Shown piece by piece: positions 6,516 through 12,114 of a stretch of DNA of 12,114 nucleotides (position 1 is its first letter; each line of letters opens with the position of its first letter). The stretch lies in assembly GCA_945788485.1 (NCBI GenBank), contig CALZMB010000040.1, forward strand, positions 1 to 12,114. Reading direction: 5' to 3'. This DNA comes from an uncultured bacterium (lineage in GTDB: Bacteria > Bacteroidota > Bacteroidia > Bacteroidales > Bacteroidaceae). The notes under the pieces are model-generated. The model saw only the letters and a list, made by a program, of their open reading frames with translations, did not search any database and was not told the origin of the DNA. Made by a program: the position numbers and the translations under genes.

Positions 6516-6593
6516 TCTTTGTCTGCATGAGTTCGGCAGGAGGCTACGGGGCAGTGCCGCCGGGGTTATTCCTCGTCAGGGATGATGAGTTTG
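6475..6593. repeat. 119-base direct repeat, right copy (3' end of rprY plus terminator)
   Basis: This copy is continuous with the rprY coding sequence: it includes the last 28 bases of the gene (6566-6593) and 91 bases beyond the stop. It is 116 of 119 identical to the left copy at 4231-4349. Continuity with the functional gene marks this side as the repaired one after insertion. Confidence 0.95.
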
Positions 6594-7270
6594 TAGCCCT
6601 TGCCGTGGATGTTGATGATTTCAATCTGCGGGTCGTCCTTCAGATGCTTGCGCAGCTTGGTGATATAGACATCCATCGAGCGTGCGTTGAAATAGTTGTC
6701 GTCAATCCAGATGGTCTTCAGCGCGAAGTCACGCTGCAGAATCTCGTTGGCGTGGCTGCAGAGCAGGGCGAGTAGCTCGTTCTCTTTTGTGGTGAGTTTT
6801 GTCTGTTTCTCGCCGATGGAGAGCAGCTGTTTCTGTGTGTCGAACGTGAAGTTGCCCACTTTGTAGATAGAGCTTTCCTTGTTCTTCTTTCCGCGGACGC
6901 GGCGCAGGATAGCCTCAACACGGAACACCAGCTCTTCCATCGAGAACGGCTTGGTGATATAGTCGTCGGCACCGATTTTGAAACCTTCGAGTATATCTTC
7001 TTTCAGCTGTTTCGCTGTGAGGAAGATGATGGGCACGTCGGCGTTCGACTGGCGTATCTCGTGTGCGAGAGTGAAGCCGTCTTTCTTCGGCATCATGACA
7101 TCAAGGATGCAGATGTCGTACTTCTGTTTTGTGAAGGCGCGGTAGCCAGCCTCTCCGTCGGGGAAGAGTTCTGCGCTGAAACCTTTTGCCTGCAGATATT
7201 CACGGAGCAGCATGCCGAGGTTCTCGTCGTCCTCGCAAAGCATGATTTTGATGTTGTCTTCCATATTCAT
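6566..7270 (-). CDS. rprY: Response regulator RprY (OmpR family)
   Basis: The 234-residue product has an N-terminal receiver domain (about 5-120) with the acidic pair in CEDDE, the phosphoacceptor Asp57 in ILDVMMP, Thr85 in IFLTAKQ and Lys107 in YITKPF. A C-terminal OmpR-type winged helix (about 135-230) follows, with the recognition region SMDVYITKLRKHLKDD and the wing HGKGYKLIIP. It is the DNA-binding partner of the sensor kinase encoded just upstream; the gap is 49 bases with no clear promoter between them. The start is ATG 7270 or ATG 7264, two codons apart. Its last nine codons plus stop lie in the direct repeat created by the neighbouring insertion, yet the reading frame is intact. The symbol follows Bacteroides RprY; the target genes cannot be read from here. 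Confidence 0.92.
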   Translation of the reverse strand: MNMEDNIKIMLCEDDENLGMLLREYLQAKGFSAELFPDGEAGYRAFTKQKYDICILDVMMPKKDGFTLAHEIRQSNADVPIIFLTAKQLKEDILEGFKIGADDYITKPFSMEELVFRVEAILRRVRGKKNKESSIYKVGNFTFDTQKQLLSIGEKQTKLTTKENELLALLCSHANEILQRDFALKTIWIDDNYFNARSMDVYITKLRKHLKDDPQIEIINIHGKGYKLIIPDEE

Positions 7271-7319
7271 AGTCGTAAAGTATTTAGAGTGTTATTGATT
7301 TCTGTTGCCAATCAGTTGG

Positions 7320-8891
7320 TCACGTCGTTTCTTCTTTGATGACGGGGATTTGTATCGTGAATGTCGTGCCTTCGCCGAGTGTCGATTCGACGGAGATTTT
7401 CCCCTTGTGCAGATCGACGATGTTCTTCACGTATGCCAGTCCGAGGCCGAAGCCTTTCACGTCGTGTACGTTGCCCGTATGCACGCGGTAGAACTTGTCG
7501 AAGATTTTCTTCAGCGCCTCTTTCTTCATCCCCAGTCCGGTGTCTCTGACAGAGAGGCAGACGTGTCCGTTGTCGTCGTTCCATGTCTTGAGATAGATGT
7601 TGAGCGGCTGGTCGGGCTTCGAGTATTTCACCGCGTTGTCCATGAGGTTGAAGATGGCGTTGGTGAAGTGTACCTCATCGACGTAGATGGCAGAGTCGAT
7701 GGCTTCTATCTCGGTGTAAATCTTTCCGCCCGTGTGCTCCACTCTGAGCTGGAACGACTGTTCGGCGTTCTCCACAAGTTCGTTGATGTCAAGCTCTTTC
7801 TGTTTGAAGATGGCTTTCTTTCGGTCGAACATCGACATCTGCAGCACCTTCTCTACGAGGAATCGCAGTCTCTTCGCCTCGTCGTTGATGACGCTTCCGA
7901 GGTGCGCCATCATCGTGGGCGACTTTGTCACCGTCTGGTCGTTGAGCATCTGCGCGGCGAGCGAGATGCTTGAGATAGGCGTCTTCAGCTCGTGCGTCAT
8001 GTTGTTGATGAAGTCGTTCTTTATCTCGGTGAGTTTCTTCTGGCGGAAGATGATGAAGATGGTGAAGATGAACGTGACGAGCAGGACCGTGGCGAAGATG
8101 CCTGACGGTATCATGAACCTCACAGTGGAGAAGATGTAGCTGTTCATGTCCGGGAAGTGTATGTGTACGACGCCCATCTTCTGCTGCGGGTCGTTTCTGA
8201 AGAGCACCTGCGAATAGCTGTGCTCTTCGCCGTCTTCCGTATAGTCAGGACAACGATAGACCTCTCTGCCGTCTTGCGTCGTGACGCTGAAATGGTAGGG
8301 GATGTTTATTCCGTTGTTCATCAGCTCTGCCTTCAGGTCCTGGTCGAGGAGTTTGAAGTTGATACGTTCCTGGAGCGGTTTCTCCGATGCGGAGTAGAGT
8401 ATTGAATACACCACCTCGTCGAGCAATGCTTTCTGATAGACATATCTGTTCCGGACAATCTCCTGCAGCGATTTCGATGTCTGCGTCATCTGGTTGCGGT
8501 CGTTGCGCAGAATCATCGCCTTCGGCATCTGCGACGGCTTTGTCGCTATCGTCTTCAGTTCGAACGACGAATATATGGTGCCGTCTTTTCCCGCCACGGC
8601 AAATTGTGTCGAGTGTTGCACTGTGCCGGTGTTGATGCCGCTGCCGTATGCGACGGAATCCTGTCTGAATGCCTTTCGCTCTGTCTCGTTGACATCCTTT
8701 TCGAGGTATCTCAGTGTCTCGTTGAGTTCAAGGTTGCGCGATGCCTGATACAAGGCTCTGTTGACCGATTCGTCAAACTGTTCCCTTTTCATCGTCACCA
8801 TCTCCTGCGCATATTTCACTTGCAGGTAGAGCAGAGCGAGAAACGAACCTCCCATTATGATGGCTATGATCCAAATGGTTGATTTCTTCAT
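7320..8891 (-). CDS. rprX: Sensor histidine kinase RprX
   Basis: The 523-residue membrane kinase starts MKKSTIW. Transmembrane segments lie at about 5-24 and 260-282, enclosing a periplasmic sensor domain of about 235 residues. The H-box is FINNMTHELKTPISSI with phosphoacceptor His300. The HATPase domain shows NLMDN (415-419), VRDTGLGM (about 448-455), FDKFYR and GFGLGL (480-485). There is no HAMP domain of any length between TM2 and the H-box, as in Bacteroides RprX. The frame opens at a TTG at 8915, but that codon lies in the -7 promoter box, so ATG 8891 is the start. It phosphorylates the RprY regulator encoded downstream; the signal sensed is unknown from sequence. Confidence 0.93.
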   Translation of the reverse strand: MKKSTIWIIAIIMGGSFLALLYLQVKYAQEMVTMKREQFDESVNRALYQASRNLELNETLRYLEKDVNETERKAFRQDSVAYGSGINTGTVQHSTQFAVAGKDGTIYSSFELKTIATKPSQMPKAMILRNDRNQMTQTSKSLQEIVRNRYVYQKALLDEVVYSILYSASEKPLQERINFKLLDQDLKAELMNNGINIPYHFSVTTQDGREVYRCPDYTEDGEEHSYSQVLFRNDPQQKMGVVHIHFPDMNSYIFSTVRFMIPSGIFATVLLVTFIFTIFIIFRQKKLTEIKNDFINNMTHELKTPISSISLAAQMLNDQTVTKSPTMMAHLGSVINDEAKRLRFLVEKVLQMSMFDRKKAIFKQKELDINELVENAEQSFQLRVEHTGGKIYTEIEAIDSAIYVDEVHFTNAIFNLMDNAVKYSKPDQPLNIYLKTWNDDNGHVCLSVRDTGLGMKKEALKKIFDKFYRVHTGNVHDVKGFGLGLAYVKNIVDLHKGKISVESTLGEGTTFTIQIPVIKEETT

Positions 8892-8912
8892 ATCTTTTGT
8901 TTCTTCTGTGTG

Positions 8913-8920
8913 CAAAGTTA
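8913..8920 (-). promoter_or_regulatory. rprX promoter, -7 box
   Basis: The minus strand reads TAACTTTG at 8920-8913, followed by CA, a good TAnnTTTG match. It would start transcription near 8907, about 16 bases before ATG 8891. No clear -33 box is seen at the usual distance. Confidence 0.6.
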
Positions 8921-9190
8921 GGAAATATTACTGAAACGTTTTCTAAATTGTTAAAATATTTGCTGACACTTTCTTTAATTTAACATATATTCTGCCATAT
9001 AATACATTATTTTTAATTATAAGCAAATTTACGCCCCTATCTCAAGTATCTTGCAACATCATCAAGGAGACACTGCAAGGTGTCTTTCCCTCTTACATTA
9101 CGCTGAAGGCTGCATCGTGGAGAGCCTGTCACTGATGCGGCGGCAACATTTTTTATATGTAACCATGCGGCGCCGATGAAAAAAAATGCG
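8921..9190. other. Intergenic region between the divergent rprX and tex genes
   Basis: No gene is supported. The left half (8921-9035) is very AT-rich. A short hairpin, AGACAC at 9068-9073 with GTGTCT at 9080-9085, is followed by TT. It is too weak to call a terminator and no gene ends nearby. Confidence 0.5.
9024..9031 (-). promoter_or_regulatory. Possible second, distal rprX promoter
   Basis: The minus strand reads TAAATTTG at 9031-9024 in an AT-rich stretch, with a TTGC about 21 bases upstream. It would give a leader of about 127 bases. The match is fair, but AT-rich sequence makes chance hits likely. Confidence 0.3.
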
Positions 9191-9198
9191 TAACTTTG
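9191..9198 (+). promoter_or_regulatory. tex promoter, -7 box
   Basis: TAACTTTG followed by CA matches the Bacteroidetes -7 consensus. Transcription from about 9204 leaves an 84-base leader before ATG 9288. No convincing -33 box lies about 20 bases upstream. Confidence 0.6.
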
Positions 9199-9223
9199 CA
9201 GCCCGTCCGACACAAGATGATCC

Positions 9224-9254
9224 GTTACACCTTATTATATATATAAGGGTGAAC
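9224..9254 (+). other. Hairpin in the tex leader
   Basis: CACCTTAT at 9228-9235 pairs with ATAAGGGTG at 9243-9251 (one bulged G), and GTT at 9224-9226 pairs with AAC at 9252-9254 past a bulged A. The loop is the AT-only stretch between them. It lies about 33 bases before the start codon and could influence transcript stability or translation. Confidence 0.45.
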
Positions 9255-9287
9255 GACGGGACATATCGAAACAAATATAAAAAATAT

Positions 9288-11423
9288 ATGCTGAAAACAC
9301 TGACAGGCATCATTGCCAAAGAAACGAACCTCAGAGAGACGAACGTCGAGGGCGTGCTGACGTTGCTCGACGAGGGCTGCACCATTCCGTTCATCGCACG
9401 CTACCGCAAAGAGAAGACGGGCGGCATGGACGAGGTTGCTATCACCAACATCGCGCAACGCTACGAGAAGCTGAAAGAGCTGGCGCGCCGAAAGGAGACC
9501 GTCACCAAGACCATCACCGAGCAGCAGAAGATGACGCCGGAGTTAGAGAAGCGCATCGCCGACTGCTGGGATGCCACTGAGCTGGAAGACATCTATCTCC
9601 CCTACAAGCCGAAGCGCAGGACAAAGGCGCAGATAGCGCGCGAGCTGGGACTGGAGCCTCTCGCGCAGCTCATACTCTTCCAACGCGAGAAGGACATCGA
9701 CCGCGTGGCGGCGAAATACGTTAAGGGTGATGTGAAAGACACGGAGGCTGCCATAAAGGGCGCGCAGGACATCATAGCGGAGATGGTGAGCGAGGACGAG
9801 CGGACGAGAAACCGCATCCGACAGCTCTTCAGGCGCGAGGCGGTCATCACGTCAAAGGTGGTGAAGACGAAGGCTGACACTGAAGAGGCGGCGAAATTCT
9901 CTGACTATTTCGATGCAGAAGAGCCGCTGCGGCGCTGCTCAGGCAACCGTCTCCTCGCCATGCGGCGCGGCGAGAGCGAGGGAGTGCTGCGCGTCAGCAT
10001 CAACGTTGACGGCGAAGAGGCGGCAGAACGCGTCAAAGGCATCTTCGTGCGTTCTGCCGGACGATGCGCCGACATCATCTCCGATGCCGTCGCCGACGCT
10101 TGCAAACGCCTCTTGCTGCCCTCGATAGAGAATGAGTTCGCCGCCGCATCGAAGCAGAAAGCCGACGAGGAGGCTATCGGCGTATTCGCCGAGAACCTGC
10201 GTCAGCTACTGCTCGCCGCACCACTGGGACAGAAACGCGTCATGGGCGTGGACCCCGGAATACGCACGGGATGCAAAGTGGTGTGTCTCGACAGACAGGG
10301 CAACCTGCTCTGCCACGACGTGGTGTATGCCGTAGGATCGCAGAACAACGTCGCCGCGGCGGAACACAAGCTCGCCACACTCGCCAGGAAATACGACATC
10401 GAGGCGGTTGCCGTCGGAAACGGAACGGCATCACGCGAGGCGACGGATGTGGTGAGGCGAGCCCTCGCGGCGGTCGGCGGCAGCATAAACGTCTTCGTCG
10501 TCAGCGAAGACGGAGCGTCGGTGTATAGCGCATCAAAGGCGGCACGCGACGAGTTCCCGGACAAAGACGTGACAGTCAGAGGGGCCGTGAGCATCGGAAG
10601 ACGCCTCATGGACCCGCTCGCCGAACTGGTGAAAATCGATCCGAAGAGCATCGGAGTGGGGCAGTATCAGCACGACGTCGATCAGAACCTCCTGAAACAG
10701 AGCCTCGACAGAACCGTGGAGAGCTGCGTCAACTCCGTCGGGGTGAACCTCAACACGGCGAGTGTGCATCTGCTGACATACGTCAGCGGCCTCGGACCGG
10801 CATTGGCGAAGAACATCGTAGAATACCGCCGCGAGAACGGAGCCTTCGCCTCACGCGCACAGCTGAAGAAAGTGCCGCGCCTCGGACCGGCAGCCTACAC
10901 CCAGTGCGCCGGATTCCTGCGCATCCCGGAAGCGAAGAATCCGCTCGACGGCAGTGCCGTCCACCCGGAGCGCTACGCTGTAGTGGAGACAATGGCGAAA
11001 GACTGCGGATGCACCGTGGCGCAGCTGATGCAGTCTGCCGAACTGAGAAAGAGAATCGACCTGAAGAAGTATGTTGCCGAAGAACTCGGCATGCCGACAC
11101 TCACCGACATCATGGCAGAGCTTGAGAAGCCGGGCAGAGACCCGCGGGCGGAGATAGAGGTCTTCGAATTTGACTCCAATGTCCACACGCCCGACGACCT
11201 AATGGAGGGCATGGTGCTGCCCGGCATCGTGACGAACATCACGAAATTCGGCGCCTTCGTTGATGTCGGCGTGCATCAGGACGGCCTCGTGCACGTCTCG
11301 CAGATGGCAAACCGCTATGTCACCGACCCTCTCGAAGTGGTTCACCTGCATCAGCATGTGAGAGTGAAAGTGCTTGAGGTGGACCGGAAACGCAAACGCA
11401 TCTCTCTCTCGATGAAGCTGTAG
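9288..11423 (+). CDS. tex: Tex-family RNA-binding transcription accessory protein
   Basis: This 711-residue protein has the full Tex layout. The N-terminal helical Tex_N region contains TIPFIARYRKEKTGGMDE. A YqgF/RuvC-like domain starts near residue 319 (MGVDPGIRTGCKVVCLD). A helix-hairpin-helix part lies around 485-550 (GVNLNTASVHLLTYVSGLG, then a second motif KVPRLGPAAYTQCAGF). A C-terminal S1 RNA-binding domain at about 640-711 contains KFGAFVDVGVHQDGLVHVSQM. The strongly conserved IGVGQYQHDVDQ segment is present. Tex binds nucleic acid and is linked to transcription and RNA metabolism. The length is normal for Bacteroidetes. The frame extends to an ATG at 9186, but that lies upstream of the promoter box, so ATG 9288 is the start. 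It is transcribed alone and ends before a strong terminator. Confidence 0.95.
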   Translation: MLKTLTGIIAKETNLRETNVEGVLTLLDEGCTIPFIARYRKEKTGGMDEVAITNIAQRYEKLKELARRKETVTKTITEQQKMTPELEKRIADCWDATELEDIYLPYKPKRRTKAQIARELGLEPLAQLILFQREKDIDRVAAKYVKGDVKDTEAAIKGAQDIIAEMVSEDERTRNRIRQLFRREAVITSKVVKTKADTEEAAKFSDYFDAEEPLRRCSGNRLLAMRRGESEGVLRVSINVDGEEAAERVKGIFVRSAGRCADIISDAVADACKRLLLPSIENEFAAASKQKADEEAIGVFAENLRQLLLAAPLGQKRVMGVDPGIRTGCKVVCLDRQGNLLCHDVVYAVGSQNNVAAAEHKLATLARKYDIEAVAVGNGTASREATDVVRRALAAVGGSINVFVVSEDGASVYSASKAARDEFPDKDVTVRGAVSIGRRLMDPLAELVKIDPKSIGVGQYQHDVDQNLLKQSLDRTVESCVNSVGVNLNTASVHLLTYVSGLGPALAKNIVEYRRENGAFASRAQLKKVPRLGPAAYTQCAGFLRIPEAKNPLDGSAVHPERYAVVETMAKDCGCTVAQLMQSAELRKRIDLKKYVAEELGMPTLTDIMAELEKPGRDPRAEIEVFEFDSNVHTPDDLMEGMVLPGIVTNITKFGAFVDVGVHQDGLVHVSQMANRYVTDPLEVVHLHQHVRVKVLEVDRKRKRISLSMKL

Positions 11424-11469
11424 GGCGGCGGACGGAATGTCTCCGACACCCCACCCCACCACATCGTTG

Positions 11470-11512
11470 CCGGAGCGTGTGGCAGACCATGCCACACGCT
11501 CCGGTTTGTTGT
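11470..11512 (+). terminator. Strong intrinsic terminator after tex
   Basis: A perfect 15-base GC-rich stem joins 11470-11484 and 11490-11504 around the 5-base loop GACCA, followed by the T-rich TTTGTTGT. It is the clearest terminator in the window and lies 46 bases after the tex stop. Confidence 0.92.
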
Positions 11513-12057
11513 ATATGAGATGACCAGCCTGAATGGCCGGTCGGTCTCTATCCGTCATCTAAATGAAACTATCAACTTGCCAACCCTTTAATTAAACGAA
11601 TATTTACAAAACTATACATTCCTTAACCGAAAATACGGCGATATTTGCCGCCTCGTGGTGTCGAAGGGCGAAATATTCGCTGTATTTTCTATTTTACCTA
11701 ATCCTTTCTGGCACAACACATTACACATTTTTCTGCATCAAATCTCACTTCCACATTTTCCAACTTTGACTATTTTGGCTCGCAAGATAGTCAAAGTGAG
11801 GGTGCAAGACAGTACATCTTGGATGGTTAAAGGTATTGACTGACGAGCCTAAAACATACCTTTTGCACCAAAAAAGCATCGTTTTCAGCCTCCAAACGAA
11901 TATTTTTTGTCGTTTCAGAAAGATTTCAGAGCTTTTGCAGCAAGATTTTCAATGAAAACCCGCCCGTTTTTCGGGTCGCAGAAAACGTTAAGGGACGTTA
12001 AACAAGCAACACCGCAATGCCATTCCGCACACATTCCGTCGAAAAGTGTTGCATTTG
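11505..12057. other. Gene-free, structure-rich intergenic region
   Basis: I see no protein-coding gene. A reading frame at 11655-11843 starts with GTG and has an unconvincing product. The region holds a small hairpin (11518-11524 with 11554-11560) and imperfect inverted repeats at 11630-11688, 11744-11800, 11801-11869 and 11999-12065. It also has a minor hairpin at 11958-11976 (ACCCG with CGGGT) and a 12-base direct repeat (AAACGAATATTT at 11594 and 11894). Confidence 0.6.
11744..11869. repeat. Two adjacent bipartite inverted repeats
   Basis: The right arm at 11787-11800 (ATAGTCAAAGTGAG) pairs with ACTTTGACTAT at 11763-11773 for 11 bases directly; its outer part can instead pair with CTCACTT at 11744-11750. 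Immediately next, GGTGCAA at 11801-11807 pairs with TTGCACC at 11863-11869, enclosing AAAGGTA (11829-11835), which pairs with TACCTTT (11857-11863). In both, one arm is continuous and the other is interrupted. The function is unknown. Confidence 0.55.
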
Positions 12058-12114
12058 CTTGTTTATTCCGTTGAAAAAATGTAACTTTGCAGCGGATATT
12101 CCGTTGAAAAAGTG
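12033..12114 (+). repeat. Three near-identical 16-17 base repeats at a period of about 33
   Basis: ATTCCGTCGAAAAGTG at 12033, ATTCCGTTGAAAAAATG at 12065 and ATTCCGTTGAAAAAGTG at 12098 are spaced 32 and 33 bases apart. The stretches between them also share a TGT...TTTGC pattern. The last copy ends at the window edge, so the array may continue. Confidence 0.6.
12058..12089 (+). promoter_or_regulatory. Promoter of a gene beyond the right edge
   Basis: TAACTTTG at 12082-12089, followed by CA, matches the -7 box, and CTTG at 12058-12061 lies exactly 20 bases upstream as a near -33 box. The start would be near 12095, so the gene itself lies outside the window. Confidence 0.6.

Larger units (their letters stand above)
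4231..6593 (-). mobile_element. Inserted two-gene cassette bounded by 119-base direct repeats
   Basis: The unit from one repeat start to the next is 2244 bases and holds only two minus-strand genes with their own promoter. Its base composition is lower in GC than the flanks (for example 24 of 60 at 4501-4560, against 35 of 60 at 3901-3960 and 37 of 60 at 10321-10380). The right repeat is the true 3' end and terminator of rprY; the left repeat is a displaced copy. This is the usual footprint of integration at a gene's 3' end, or of recombination with a donor carrying a related rprY tail. There is no integrase, transposase or terminal inverted repeat inside, so the mechanism is open. Confidence 0.7.

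Noticed and set aside
4231..6593. Classical insertion sequence or composite transposon
   Set aside because: There is no transposase and no terminal inverted repeats. The flanking repeats are direct and consist of a gene tail plus terminator.
7305..7973. Plus-strand open frame of 222 codons
   Set aside because: It is antisense to the HATPase half of rprX and has a repetitive Val/Asp/His-rich product typical of reverse-complement frames of GC-rich genes.
9186..9287. Longer N-terminus for Tex from ATG 9186
   Set aside because: The codon is upstream of the -7 box at 9191-9198, and Tex proteins normally begin close to the ATG 9288 position.
12033..12114. Possible CRISPR array
   Set aside because: Repeats are only 16-17 bases, the intervals are about 16 bases and resemble each other, and no cas genes are present.
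1..12114. tRNA, rRNA or known riboswitch, including an FMN riboswitch before ribH
   Set aside because: No cloverleaf, rRNA-like stretch or FMN-element consensus could be recognised. ribH lies inside an operon with its start overlapping the preceding gene.

Overview
The window looks like a chromosomal segment of a Bacteroidales bacterium, most likely Prevotella or a close relative. The reasons are Bacteroidetes-type promoters (-7 boxes of the form TAnnTTTG, with TTTG-like -33 boxes about 20 bases upstream), few strong Shine-Dalgarno sites, a lipoprotein with a charged Bacteroidetes-style start after its cysteine, and a familiar gene set: recF with a DUF721 gene, a TPR protein with ribH, rprX with rprY, and tex. 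The core genes are GC-rich (sample 60-base lines give about 58-62% GC). All gene calls come from reading the sequence and from memory of the families; no search was run.

Layout. Positions 1-60 may be the tail of an upstream gene, followed by a terminator hairpin. Positions 162-1606 (minus strand) hold recF and a DUF721 (DciA-like) gene, a DNA replication and repair pair. A divergent promoter at about 1671-1702 starts a plus-strand operon: a membrane-anchored TPR protein, ribH (lumazine synthase, with two unusual active-site residues), a small DUF6557-like protein and a DUF4738-like lipoprotein ending at 4079. Positions 6566-8891 (minus strand) encode the two-component pair rprX (sensor kinase) and rprY (OmpR-type regulator). 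Position 9288 onward (plus strand) is tex, closed by a strong terminator at 11470-11504. The last 600 bases have no recognisable gene. They hold several imperfect inverted repeats and, at the right edge, a promoter embedded in short repeats about 33 bases apart.

The standout feature lies between the lipoprotein and rprY. A 119-base direct repeat (4231-4349 and 6475-6593, 116 of 119 identical) brackets an AT-richer two-gene cassette (sample lines about 40-42% GC). The repeat is the last 28 bases of rprY plus its downstream bidirectional terminator, so the cassette looks inserted at the 3' end of rprY, leaving rprY intact on one side and an orphan tail on the other. The cassette encodes an OLD/RecF-like ABC-type ATPase and, overlapping it by 4 bases (ATGA), a 240-residue protein with TOPRIM/DUF4276/RloB-like features. 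It has its own near-perfect promoter. This architecture resembles ATPase plus TOPRIM-nuclease anti-phage systems such as PARIS or AbiL. It is a good candidate for a little-described defence module, but the function is inferred from architecture only.
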